Positions 16,657 through 25,498 of a DNA stretch of 45,378 bases are shown piece by piece. Made by a program: the position numbers and the translations under genes. Origin of the DNA: Bacteroidales bacterium. Its GTDB lineage: Bacteria; Bacteroidota; Bacteroidia; Bacteroidales; Bacteroidaceae. The notes under the pieces were generated by a model that was given only the letters and a program-made list of their open reading frames with translations, made no database searches and was not told where the DNA came from. The stretch spans positions 1-45,378 of the forward strand of contig SFCP01000003.1 of assembly GCA_004558535.1 (NCBI GenBank), read 5' to 3'. Positions within the stretch are counted from its first letter, which is position 1, and each line of letters opens with the position of its first letter.

Positions 16657-18924
16657 ATGCCCCCCATTCACTTCCCCAGCAAAAAAGTTATGCCGCGATT
16701 CTTTTGCGTGGTCGTCGTGCTAATTTTCGCCGCCGTGGCCATCCTTGTAAAAGCCGGGTACATCATGTCCGTAGAACGCAAGGAATGGATGGAAGAAAAG
16801 GAGCTGGAACGCGCCAACAACCATATCATCGAACCCAAACGCGGCAGCATTCTGGCCTGCGACGGACGCGTACTCGCCACCTCCATGCCTGAATACCTCG
16901 TAACCATAGACTTTTGCACCTACGAAAAGGATTCGCTGCAGCGGGTCAAGGACCAGTATCGCCGCGACACAGTCTATCAAAACCACGCCGATGAAATATG
17001 CGAGGGAATGCACCGTCTGTTCCCCGACATCAACAAAAAGAAATACCGCGCCTATCTGGATTCGTGCCAGAAAGAACATCGGCGTGCCTGCCCCCTCTAT
17101 CCGCCGCACGTTACCTCACTCACCCTGCCGCGCGGACAGAAAGCCAACAAGCAACTGACCTATCTGGAACTCTGCGAAGTGAAAAAGCTGCCCCTGTTCA
17201 ACCTGCGCTCCAGCCTATGTGCTGCCGAGGTAAAACTGCGCAGCACTCCCTACGGCGCACTGGCTTACCGCACAGTGGGAAGCTTCAAGGACAGTGCCCG
17301 CTTCGGCTTAGAGCGTGCCTACGACAGCGTACTGGCCGGAACGCCGGGCCGCTACCACAACGAGAAAGTGCGAAATACACGCATCAAACGCATCGACCAG
17401 CCCGTCGAGGACGGACTCGATGTGATGACAACGCTCGACATCGACCTGCAAGACCTCTGCAAGCAAGCCCTGACGGACGAACTGTTGCGACTGGATGCCG
17501 ATTCCGGCTCACTGATTCTCATGGAAGTGGCCACAGGTGACGTCAAGGCCATCGTAAGTTTGCAGGACAAAAACAACGATGGGAACTTCATCGAACACAC
17601 GCCCTACGCCGTGTCATCCATGATGATGCCCGGCTCCGTATTCAAGACCTGCAGCTTCATGGTGGCTATGGACGACGGACGCGTCAAGTACACAGACCAG
17701 GTGGACATCCATGGAGGAGCCGTCAGCTTCGGCCCCAACAACATCATCAGCGACGATCACTACCGCGCCGGCATCTCGGGCTACCGCGATGTCAAGACCA
17801 TCATCGAGGAATCCCTCAATACGGGTACCGCTCTCATGATATGGAACAACTACCGCAACGATCCGCAAACCTTCATCAACGGCGTGCACCGCGTAGGCAT
17901 GACTGCTGACCTGGAAGTACCCATCGAGGGATACCACAAGCCCTATGTGGCCAGCCCGGCCGACAAGCATCGCTACTGGTCCAACGCCCTTGACCTGCCA
18001 CGACTGGCCATTGGCTACTCCTCGCTCTTCTCGCCCATCAACATCGTCACTTTCTATGCCGGCATAGCCAACAACGGCCGCATGATGTACCCGAGATTTG
18101 TGAAAGGCTTCATGAAAAACGGACAAATGGTCGAGGAAAAACAACCACGTGTGTTGCGCGAACAAATGGCCAAACCTGAAGTCATCGCCAACCTGCAGGA
18201 GGCGCTCGTGGCTGCCGCCAACAAGGGTACGGCCCACCGCGCAGCTTCGGCGCTCGTGCCTTTCGCCGGCAAGACCGGCACGGCACAAATCTTCCGCAAC
18301 GGCCACCGCATACCCGGCTACTACTCCATCATGTTTGTGGGCTACTTCCCCGCCAAAAACCCCAAGTACGCCATGGTCGTCAACATGCAAAAGAAATCGC
18401 CGGCCTATGGTAATATGTGTGCCTTCACCTTCCGCAACGTGGCGGAGCTGGTTATGGCCAAGGAAATCGGCAAGACTACACAGCCCGAAGCGGAAGCCGG
18501 GGCTCAATTTGCCCCCACAGTACAAGCAGGTAACCTAAACACAACCGAACGCACGCTCCGCGCGCTCCGAATCAGCCACCGCTCCGCACAAGCCGGCAAC
18601 GGGAACGCACCGGTGTGGGGCTACAACCAAGCACAAGGCGCTACCCCCATCATGCAACGCAGCGGCACGGCCACAGGCATGCCTGACGTTATCGGCTACG
18701 GCCTGCGCGACGCCGTCTTCCGCCTGGAAAGCCTCGGTCTGCGCGTCCGGGTGAAAGGCCAAGGCACCGTAGTGTTGCAAAGCATCCCCGCAGGCAAAAC
18801 TATCCGGCCGGGAGAAAGCGTGGTTCTCACTTTGGAAAACAGGCGCGAACGGAAAAAAGCAAAACCCAAAGCTCCCACTCCGACCAAAGTAGACAGCACC
18901 GCGACCACAACTCCCCGACAGTAA
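16657..18924 (+). CDS. ftsI: Division-specific penicillin-binding transpeptidase (PBP3 type) with PASTA domain
   Basis: 755-residue class B PBP that cross-links septal peptidoglycan with FtsW. An N-terminal membrane anchor is at about residues 13-33 (FFCVVVVLIFAAVAILVKAG), followed by the dimerisation domain (EPKRGSILACDGRVLA). The transpeptidase motifs are intact: S327-V-F-K330, S386-L-N388 and K539-T-G541. One PASTA domain ends the protein (about 672-728, GMPDVIGYGLRDAVFRLE), then a basic tail. PASTA-bearing division PBPs are usual in Bacteroidetes. It lies 78 nt after ftsL and 105 nt before murE. Confidence 0.95.
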   Translation: MPPIHFPSKKVMPRFFCVVVVLIFAAVAILVKAGYIMSVERKEWMEEKELERANNHIIEPKRGSILACDGRVLATSMPEYLVTIDFCTYEKDSLQRVKDQYRRDTVYQNHADEICEGMHRLFPDINKKKYRAYLDSCQKEHRRACPLYPPHVTSLTLPRGQKANKQLTYLELCEVKKLPLFNLRSSLCAAEVKLRSTPYGALAYRTVGSFKDSARFGLERAYDSVLAGTPGRYHNEKVRNTRIKRIDQPVEDGLDVMTTLDIDLQDLCKQALTDELLRLDADSGSLILMEVATGDVKAIVSLQDKNNDGNFIEHTPYAVSSMMMPGSVFKTCSFMVAMDDGRVKYTDQVDIHGGAVSFGPNNIISDDHYRAGISGYRDVKTIIEESLNTGTALMIWNNYRNDPQTFINGVHRVGMTADLEVPIEGYHKPYVASPADKHRYWSNALDLPRLAIGYSSLFSPINIVTFYAGIANNGRMMYPRFVKGFMKNGQMVEEKQPRVLREQMAKPEVIANLQEALVAAANKGTAHRAASALVPFAGKTGTAQIFRNGHRIPGYYSIMFVGYFPAKNPKYAMVVNMQKKSPAYGNMCAFTFRNVAELVMAKEIGKTTQPEAEAGAQFAPTVQAGNLNTTERTLRALRISHRSAQAGNGNAPVWGYNQAQGATPIMQRSGTATGMPDVIGYGLRDAVFRLESLGLRVRVKGQGTVVLQSIPAGKTIRPGESVVLTLENRRERKKAKPKAPTPTKVDSTATTTPRQ

Positions 18925-19029
18925 CGACCGGAGGCGGGAAAGGCACGCGCAAAAAGCCACAAAGACAACTTGTACAGGGAGTCCTCCCTCCATACGTATA
19001 TTATAATTTATAGAAATCACCTTATAAAA

Positions 19030-20493
19030 ATGCAGCTCAAAGCTCTACTATCCGTTCTTCCCGACGTCGAAATTCACGGCGACGCCAATCAGGAAATCTC
19101 CGGCGTATGTATTGATTCGCGCCAAGTGAAAAGCGGCGATTTATTCATTGCCGTGAAAGGCACACAAACGGACGGACACGCCTACATAGACAAAGCTGTC
19201 GCCGCAGGCGCAGCTGCCATCCTGCAAAGCGAACCCCTGTCCGACACACCGGCCGATGGGGTGGTCCGCGCACGGACGGCCGACACAGAAATAGCCGCCG
19301 GCATCGTGGCACACCGATTCTTTGGTGAGCCGACACGACGACTGAAGCTGGTAGGCGTCACCGGTACCAACGGCAAAACGACCATTGCCACGCTTCTCTA
19401 CCACACCTTCCGCGCCTTCGGATATAAATGCGGCCTGTGCTCCACCGTCTGCAACTATGTCGACGATACGGAAGTCCCGGCCGACCATACGACGCCGGAT
19501 GCCGTCACCCTGAACCGCCTCCTGGGCCAAATGGCCGATGCAGGCTGCGAATACGCGTTCATGGAGTGCAGCAGTCACGCCATACATCAGCACCGTATCG
19601 CCGGACTGACTTTCGCCGGCGGCATATTCACCAATCTGACGCGCGACCACCTGGACTACCACAAGACGTTCGAGAACTACCGCGACGCGAAAAAGGCATT
19701 CTTCGACAGCCTGCCCGCAGAAGCCTTTGCCATCACCAATGCCGATGACCGCAACGGCAGCGTAATGGTACAGAACACCCGTGCCACGGTCCGCAACTAC
19801 TCCACCCGCGCCATGGCAGACTTCCGCGGACAAATCCTCGAGGAAAGCATCGAGGGCATGTTGCTCCAAATTGATGGCCGCGAGGTGAGCGTACGCTTTG
19901 TGGGCCGCTTCAACGTGTCCAACCTGCTGGCCGTCTACGGTGCAGCCGTCATGCTGGGTCGCGAACGGGACGAAGTGCTGCGCGTACTCTCCTCGCTGCA
20001 TCCCGTGAACGGCCGCTTCGAAGCTATCCGCTCGCCAAAGGGATTTAGCGCCATCGTAGACTATGCCCACACCCCCGATGCCCTCGAGAACGTGCTGACC
20101 GCCATCAACGAAATCGTTCGCGGTCGCGCCCAAGTCATCACCGTGTGCGGCGCCGGCGGCAATCGTGACAAGGGAAAACGCCCCCTGATGGCGCAGGAAG
20201 CCGCCAATCGCAGCGATCGCGTGATTATTACCAGCGACAACCCGCGCTTTGAAGAACCGCAAGACATTATCAATGACATGCTGGCCGGATTGAACGAAGA
20301 GCAGCGCGCCAAGACCATCAGTATCGCAGACCGCCGCGAAGCCATCCGCACTGCAGCCATGATGGCACAGCCCGGCGATGTCATCCTGGTGGCCGGCAAG
20401 GGACACGAGCCCTACCAGGAAATCAAAGGCGTGAAGCATCATTTCGACGACCACGAAGAAATTCGCGCCGCTTTCGGACTTCCGCAGGAATAA
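19030..20493 (+). CDS. murE: UDP-MurNAc-tripeptide synthetase
   Basis: 487-residue cytosolic Mur ligase that adds the third residue of the stem peptide to UDP-MurNAc-Ala-Glu. The ATP loop is GVTGTNGKTTIATLLYH. The specificity motif D403-N-P-R (DNPRFEEP) marks the meso-diaminopimelate-adding type, as in Gram-negatives. Other family segments are HTTPDAVTLNRLL and AVDYAHTPDALENVL-like DYAHTPDALENVL. I chose the ATG at 19030 (MQLKALLS) because the 20 residues added by the start at 18970 have no counterpart in the family. mraY follows after 25 nt. Confidence 0.96.
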   Translation: MQLKALLSVLPDVEIHGDANQEISGVCIDSRQVKSGDLFIAVKGTQTDGHAYIDKAVAAGAAAILQSEPLSDTPADGVVRARTADTEIAAGIVAHRFFGEPTRRLKLVGVTGTNGKTTIATLLYHTFRAFGYKCGLCSTVCNYVDDTEVPADHTTPDAVTLNRLLGQMADAGCEYAFMECSSHAIHQHRIAGLTFAGGIFTNLTRDHLDYHKTFENYRDAKKAFFDSLPAEAFAITNADDRNGSVMVQNTRATVRNYSTRAMADFRGQILEESIEGMLLQIDGREVSVRFVGRFNVSNLLAVYGAAVMLGRERDEVLRVLSSLHPVNGRFEAIRSPKGFSAIVDYAHTPDALENVLTAINEIVRGRAQVITVCGAGGNRDKGKRPLMAQEAANRSDRVIITSDNPRFEEPQDIINDMLAGLNEEQRAKTISIADRREAIRTAAMMAQPGDVILVAGKGHEPYQEIKGVKHHFDDHEEIRAAFGLPQE

Positions 20494-20518
20494 CCCCCAC
20501 TTTCAGTCTACAATCTAA

Positions 20519-21790
20519 ATGCTATATTATTTTTTCCGCTTTTTAGAGCAATTCGGCGTGCCGGGTTCCGGCATGTGGTCCTACATTTCATTCCGTTCGC
20601 TGCTTGCCTTGATTTTAGCCCTGCTCATTTCAGCATGGTTTGGCGAGCGTTTCATTAAAATGATGAAGCGTCGCAACATCAGCGAGACGCAGCGCGACCC
20701 CGAAATCGACCCCTTCGGCGTGAACAAAATCAACGTTCCGTCCATGGGCGGCGTGATTATTATCGTAGCCATCCTTGTTCCGTGCATCCTGTTGGGACGT
20801 CTGCGCAACATCTACATGATTTTGATGATTATCACGACCGTTTGGCTGGGACTGTTGGGCTTTGCAGACGACTATATCAAGATTTTCAAGAAAAACAAGG
20901 CCGGTCTACCCGGAAAATTCAAGATTTTGGGGCAAATCGGCATTGGTCTGATAGTGGGTCTGACGCTTTATTTCAGCCCGGATGCCGTCATACGCGAAAA
21001 TATCGAGGTACAGCACGGCAGCAGCAACACCGAAGTTGTACACAAAAGCGATGCAGTAAAATCTACCAAGACGACCATCCCTTTCGTCAAGAACAATAAT
21101 CTGGACTATACCGAAGTCATGTCCTTCTGCGGACGCTACAAGACACAGGCAGGTTGGCTGCTGATGGTACTGGTGACGATTTTTGTCATCGCAGCTGTGT
21201 CAAACGGTGCCAACCTGAACGATGGAATGGACGGCATGGCGGCGGGAAATTCAGCTATCATCTGCATAGCGCTCGGCATACTGGCTTATGTATCGAGCCA
21301 CTTGGAGTTTGCGAGCTATCTGAATATCATGTACGTGCCGGGATCGCAGGAGTTGGTTATTTTTATCTGCGCCATGGTGGGTGCCCTCATCGGATTTTTG
21401 TGGTACAATGCCTATCCTGCACAGATTTTCATGGGCGACACGGGCTCGCTGACCATTGGCGGCCTTATCGCCGTACTGGCCATTATCATCCACAAGGAAC
21501 TTCTCATCCCCATCCTGTGCGGTGTATTTTTGCTGGAAAGCCTCAGCGTCATTCTGCAAGTGGAGTATTTCAAATTCTTCAAGCGCAAGGGCCAAATGCG
21601 CCGTATCTTCAAGCGCACACCCATCCACGACGCGTTCCGCACCCTGCCCTCGCAGCTCGTGCCCGGTTGCCGCTACCTTTTGGGCAACTGGCCACACGGT
21701 GCCTGGCACGAGTCCAAAATCACCGTGCGCTTCTGGATTACGACCATTCTGCTGGCCGCTCTCACCATCATCACTTTGAAAATTCGTTAG
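20519..21790 (+). CDS. mraY: Phospho-MurNAc-pentapeptide transferase
   Basis: 423-residue polytopic membrane enzyme that joins phospho-MurNAc-pentapeptide to undecaprenyl phosphate, making lipid I. Signatures: GGVIIIVAIL after PSMGG, the DD pair in LLGFADDYIKIFKKNKAG, the NGANLNDGMDGMAAG catalytic segment and MGDTGSLTIGG. Length matches Bacteroidetes MraY, which is longer than the 360-residue E. coli form owing to an extra loop (about residues 160-200, polar, QHGSSNTEVVHKSD). The gap to murD is 12 nt, so the genes are tightly co-transcribed. Confidence 0.96.
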   Translation: MLYYFFRFLEQFGVPGSGMWSYISFRSLLALILALLISAWFGERFIKMMKRRNISETQRDPEIDPFGVNKINVPSMGGVIIIVAILVPCILLGRLRNIYMILMIITTVWLGLLGFADDYIKIFKKNKAGLPGKFKILGQIGIGLIVGLTLYFSPDAVIRENIEVQHGSSNTEVVHKSDAVKSTKTTIPFVKNNNLDYTEVMSFCGRYKTQAGWLLMVLVTIFVIAAVSNGANLNDGMDGMAAGNSAIICIALGILAYVSSHLEFASYLNIMYVPGSQELVIFICAMVGALIGFLWYNAYPAQIFMGDTGSLTIGGLIAVLAIIIHKELLIPILCGVFLLESLSVILQVEYFKFFKRKGQMRRIFKRTPIHDAFRTLPSQLVPGCRYLLGNWPHGAWHESKITVRFWITTILLAALTIITLKIR

Positions 21791-21802
21791 CAGTCATCAA
21801 GT

Positions 21803-23140
21803 ATGAAATTAGTTGTTTTGGGTGCCGCCGAAAGCGGCATTGGTGCAGCCATTCTGGCCCGCAAACAGGGCTACGAAGTCTTTGTGTCTGACAATGGCTC
21901 CATCCGTGAGCAATTCAAGGCTACCTTAGAAGCGCGCGGCCTGCCCTACGAGGAAGGCGGACACACGGAGTCGCGGCTGGCCGAGGCCGACGTCATTGTC
22001 AAGAGCCCCGGCATCCCCGACACGGCTCCGGCCATCCAAGCCCTGCGCAGCAAAGGCACACCGATTCTGAGCGAGATAGAATTTGCCGGACGTTATCTCA
22101 GCGCATCGCGCACCATCTGTATCACGGGGAGCAATGGCAAGACGACTACGACCTCGCTCATTTACCACATCCTGCAGAAAGCCGGATTCGATGTAGGCTT
22201 GGCCGGCAACATCGGGCACAGTCTGGCGTTGCAAGTGGCCGAGACGCCACACGAGTGGTACGTAGTGGAGCTTTCCTCCTTCCAATTGGACAATATGTAC
22301 GACTTCCGCGCCGACATCGCCGTCCTGCTCAATATCACCCCCGACCACCTGGACCGCTACGACTTCTGCATGCAAAACTATGTGGAGAGCAAGATGCGCA
22401 TCCTGCGCAACCAGCGCCCCGAGGACTTCTTTATTTACTGGCGCGGCGACGAATACATTCCCACCGAACTGCGCAAGGTCCGTCCGGCAAGCCGCTGCTT
22501 GGGATTTTCCGACACCTGCGAGGAGGGTTCGAGCGGTTACGCCGACGCAGGTACGTTCCGGTTGGCCGCACCGGCTGATTTCTCCATGCCGCTGTCCGAC
22601 CTGTCACTGCCGGGCCGCCACAACCTGCGCAATTGTCTGGCCGCAGCATCCGCTGCCTTGGCTGCCGGCGTTCCTGCCGAGGTGGTACGTGCCGGATTGC
22701 AGGACTTTCCCGGTGTGGAGCACCGCCTGGAGCGCGTAGCCGAAGTCGGCGGTGTTCTCTATATCAATGATTCGAAAGCCACCAACGTAGATGCCTGCCG
22801 CTGCGCGCTCGACAGCATGACGCGCCCCACCATCCTGATTTTGGGTGGCAAGGACAAAGGCAACGACTACGCCGCCATTCAGTCCCTGGTGCGCGAGAAG
22901 TGCAAGGCGCTGGTCTTCTTGGGTGCCGACAATGCCAAGTTGCACGCCTGCTTCGGCGAAACGGGCCTCCCCATAGCCGACACGCACAGCATGGCAGCCT
23001 GCGTAGCCGCCTGCCGCCAGTTTGCCACTGCGGGCGACGTGGTTCTGCTCAGCCCCTGCTGCGCCAGTTTCGACTTGTTCCGAAACATGGAAGACCGCGG
23101 CGAACAATTCAAGGACTGCGTGCTCCATGGCGACGACTGA
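21803..23140 (+). CDS. murD: UDP-MurNAc-L-alanine:D-glutamate ligase
   Basis: 445-residue Mur ligase that adds D-Glu to UDP-MurNAc-L-Ala. The N-terminal Rossmann-like start is VVLGAAESGIGAAILA. The ATP loop is ITGSNGKTTTTSLIYH, followed by VELSSFQLD, LLNITPDHLDRY and the C-terminal LSPCCASFDLFRNMEDRG, all characteristic. The start at 21803 places the family N-terminus correctly. ftsW begins 60 nt later. Confidence 0.96.
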   Translation: MKLVVLGAAESGIGAAILARKQGYEVFVSDNGSIREQFKATLEARGLPYEEGGHTESRLAEADVIVKSPGIPDTAPAIQALRSKGTPILSEIEFAGRYLSASRTICITGSNGKTTTTSLIYHILQKAGFDVGLAGNIGHSLALQVAETPHEWYVVELSSFQLDNMYDFRADIAVLLNITPDHLDRYDFCMQNYVESKMRILRNQRPEDFFIYWRGDEYIPTELRKVRPASRCLGFSDTCEEGSSGYADAGTFRLAAPADFSMPLSDLSLPGRHNLRNCLAAASAALAAGVPAEVVRAGLQDFPGVEHRLERVAEVGGVLYINDSKATNVDACRCALDSMTRPTILILGGKDKGNDYAAIQSLVREKCKALVFLGADNAKLHACFGETGLPIADTHSMAACVAACRQFATAGDVVLLSPCCASFDLFRNMEDRGEQFKDCVLHGDD

Positions 23141-23200
23141 CCGCGCCGCACGCGAACCGATAAAGCCATTCATTTTTCCCTTTCCCTCTCGACACAGCCC

Positions 23201-24469
23201 ATGACATCCCTCAACAAGATATTCCAAGGCGACCGCGTGATATGGATCGTCTACTTTCTGCTCTGTATGATTTCCTTGGTGGAAGTCTACAGCGCAGCGA
23301 GCACGCTTTCCTACAAGACCGGCGACTTTATCGCCCCGTTGCTGAAACAGATTCTGTTTCTGACCCTCGGCACCAGCCTCTGCGTGGTCATCCACAAGAT
23401 ACCCTGTCGCTTCTTCAAGGTCGCTCCACTGATTTTCTGGCCGCTTTGCATTTTCCTGTTGGCTTTCACGATGATTTTCAGCGCCAAGACGAACGGAGGT
23501 GCCCGGTGGATAGAACTGCCCGGCGGCTTTACGTTTCAGCCCTCCGAGCTGGCAAAGGGCGTGCTTATCACGATGGTGGCAGTTATCCTCGGTGCGCTGC
23601 AAACCAAGGACGGGATAGACAAAAAGGCTGCCAAGTACGTGATGATTTTCACGGCGATTACCTGCGGCCTCATCGTCACGGAAAACCTCTCCACGGCGGG
23701 CATTTTGTTTTCCACCATATTTCTGATGATGTTTGTCGCCCGTGTTCCCTACAAGCAGCTGGGTAAAATCGTCCTCGGCGTCCTCGCGCTGGGCGCCTTT
23801 ACCATTATGATGGCCTACACCCTGCCCGAGGACAGTTCCATCCGCCAGAAGGTGCTCCACCGCTTCGACACATGGGAATCCCGCCTGAGCAATTCCAACG
23901 AAAAGGCCGACGGAAACGCCGAAGAACAGACTTCCAAGGAGGCGCCCGTGCGCAAGACAAAAGGCAAAAAGGACTTCGACATGGAAAAGAACGCGCAGGA
24001 GGGACACGCCTACATTGCCATCGCCTCCGGCGGTTTCTGGGGCAAGATGCCCGGCAACTCCGTGGAGCGCGACTACCTGAGCCAAGCCTATTCCGACTTT
24101 ATCTATGCCATCATCATCGAGGAACTGGGATGGATTGGCGGTTTTTTTGTGGCTTTCCTCTACATCGTTCTACTCTTTCGCGCCGGGCGTATAGCCTCGC
24201 GGTGCGAGCGAAATTTCCCGGCATTCCTTTGTATGGGTCTGGCCATATTGCTGACATTCCAGGCTACGATCAACATGATGGTAGCCGTAGGTCTGTTCCC
24301 CGTGACGGGTCAGCCGTTGCCGCTGATTAGCCGAGGCGGTACAGCCACCATCATCAACTGTGCTTACTTCGGCATGATACTTAGCGTCAGCCGCTATGCA
24401 CGTCGCAACAAACCCGAGGAGGCCAGCACCATGTTGGGCGTTTCGACACCCTCCTCCGTCGAAGCGTGA
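23201..24469 (+). CDS. ftsW: Septal peptidoglycan polymerase FtsW (SEDS family)
   Basis: 422-residue SEDS glycosyltransferase that polymerises lipid II at the septum with FtsI. About ten hydrophobic helices are seen. Signatures: GGARWIELPGGFTFQPSELA, the ENLSTAGILF segment, ALASGGF-like AIASGGFWGKMPGNS, DFIYAIIIEELGW and GLFPVTGQPLPLISRGGTA near the C-terminus. A large polar loop (about 225-270, lysine- and glutamate-rich) separates the two halves, longer than in E. coli. It is the last dcw gene here; murG does not follow. Confidence 0.95.
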   Translation: MTSLNKIFQGDRVIWIVYFLLCMISLVEVYSAASTLSYKTGDFIAPLLKQILFLTLGTSLCVVIHKIPCRFFKVAPLIFWPLCIFLLAFTMIFSAKTNGGARWIELPGGFTFQPSELAKGVLITMVAVILGALQTKDGIDKKAAKYVMIFTAITCGLIVTENLSTAGILFSTIFLMMFVARVPYKQLGKIVLGVLALGAFTIMMAYTLPEDSSIRQKVLHRFDTWESRLSNSNEKADGNAEEQTSKEAPVRKTKGKKDFDMEKNAQEGHAYIAIASGGFWGKMPGNSVERDYLSQAYSDFIYAIIIEELGWIGGFFVAFLYIVLLFRAGRIASRCERNFPAFLCMGLAILLTFQATINMMVAVGLFPVTGQPLPLISRGGTATIINCAYFGMILSVSRYARRNKPEEASTMLGVSTPSSVEA

Positions 24470-24528
24470 TGACCGGGTCTTTCATGATTTCCACCAATTC
24501 CCCGCAGTTTTTCAATAAATCCCCATTC

Positions 24529-25230
24529 ATGAAAAACCTCGTCCTCTTCCTTTTGTTCTGCTGCCTGACGGGTGCCGCTGCCCAGGACGCCGCCGACACG
24601 CGACAGCGTGTACGCCTGGTCACCACCTATGGCGACATCGTCATCGCCCTGTCCGACTCCACGCCGCGCCACCGCGACAATTTTCTGCGCCTGGTCCGCG
24701 AGCACTACTACGACAGTCTGCTGTTTCACCGCGTCATCCCCGACTTTATGGTGCAGACAGGCGACCCCGACTCGCGCCACGCCGCACCCGGCGCGCAGCT
24801 GGGCGAAGGCGGACCGGGCTATACGATTCCCGCCGAGATTTGCCTGCCCGCCCTGTACCACAAGCGTGGCGCCGTAGCCGCCGCCCGCGAGCCGGACGAA
24901 GTCAATCCCGAGCGCGCCAGCAGTGGTTCGCAGTTTTATATCGTATGGGGCCGCATCCCCTCGGCTGCATCGCTCAACCGCTACCGCAAGTCGCTGGAAA
25001 CAAGCAGCAACGGACGCTACACCATCACCGATGAGATGCAGGAGACCTACGCGATGTACGGCGGCACACCCCATCTGGACGGACAATACACCGTCTTCGG
25101 CGAAGTGGTCGAGGGGCTGGAGGTGGTGGACAACCTGCAATTCGCCGATACCGACGACTTCGACCGTCCGTTGGCCGACCTGCGCATTCTTCGCGCCGAG
25201 GTAGTGGAGGAGAAAGCCATCCACCCATAG
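24529..25230 (+). CDS. Secreted cyclophilin-type peptidyl-prolyl isomerase
   Basis: 233-residue periplasmic cyclophilin that speeds cis-trans isomerisation of proline bonds. A signal peptide opens the protein (MKNLVLFLLFCCLTGAAAQ). The cyclophilin core has YGDIVIALSDSTPRHRDNF, the catalytic-site FHRVIPDFMVQTGDP, SSGSQFYIVWG and YTVFGEVVEGLEVVD. The start is taken at 24529 because it gives a proper signal peptide; an upstream in-frame ATG at 24466 would bury it. A loop of about 40 residues (ASLNRYRKSLETSSNGRYT) is typical of Bacteroidetes forms. It lies 59 nt after ftsW and is followed by a terminator, so it probably ends the dcw transcript. Confidence 0.92.
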   Translation: MKNLVLFLLFCCLTGAAAQDAADTRQRVRLVTTYGDIVIALSDSTPRHRDNFLRLVREHYYDSLLFHRVIPDFMVQTGDPDSRHAAPGAQLGEGGPGYTIPAEICLPALYHKRGAVAAAREPDEVNPERASSGSQFYIVWGRIPSAASLNRYRKSLETSSNGRYTITDEMQETYAMYGGTPHLDGQYTVFGEVVEGLEVVDNLQFADTDDFDRPLADLRILRAEVVEEKAIHP

Positions 25231-25251
25231 CATTAGAAACCTACATTGATG

Positions 25252-25280
25252 AAAAGGCTGTGCGGACTGCGCAGCCTTTT
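25252..25280 (+). terminator. Terminator after the dcw/isomerase run
   Basis: AAAAGGCTG (25252-25260) pairs with CAGCCTTTT (25272-25280) around a GC-rich loop, 22 nt past the stop. The rest of the 25231-25498 gap holds an 11-bp tandem repeat (CCGAAAACAGA, two full units near 25349-25370) and the GH84 promoter box. Confidence 0.7.
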
Positions 25281-25453
25281 ACTGTATCAGGGAGCAAAAA
25301 AAGCCTTGAAAGTGCTCTTCTGTGCGGGAAAAGCAGCAGCAAACAGGCCGAAAACAGACCGAAAACAGACCGAAATGTCCGCTATACGGCACTAAAAAGC
25401 CCGCAAGTGCAAAAGAAAAGCCCCCTACCAAGCCGTCTTTCACGGGAAAAACC

Positions 25454-25461
25454 TATATTTG
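25454..25461 (+). promoter_or_regulatory. -7 box of the GH84 gene
   Basis: TATATTTG fits TAnnTTTG and is 38 nt before the ATG at 25499. No convincing -33 TTTG. Confidence 0.5.
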
Positions 25462-25498
25462 CAGGGAGTAAGACGTACTTAATCAAATTCTATATACC

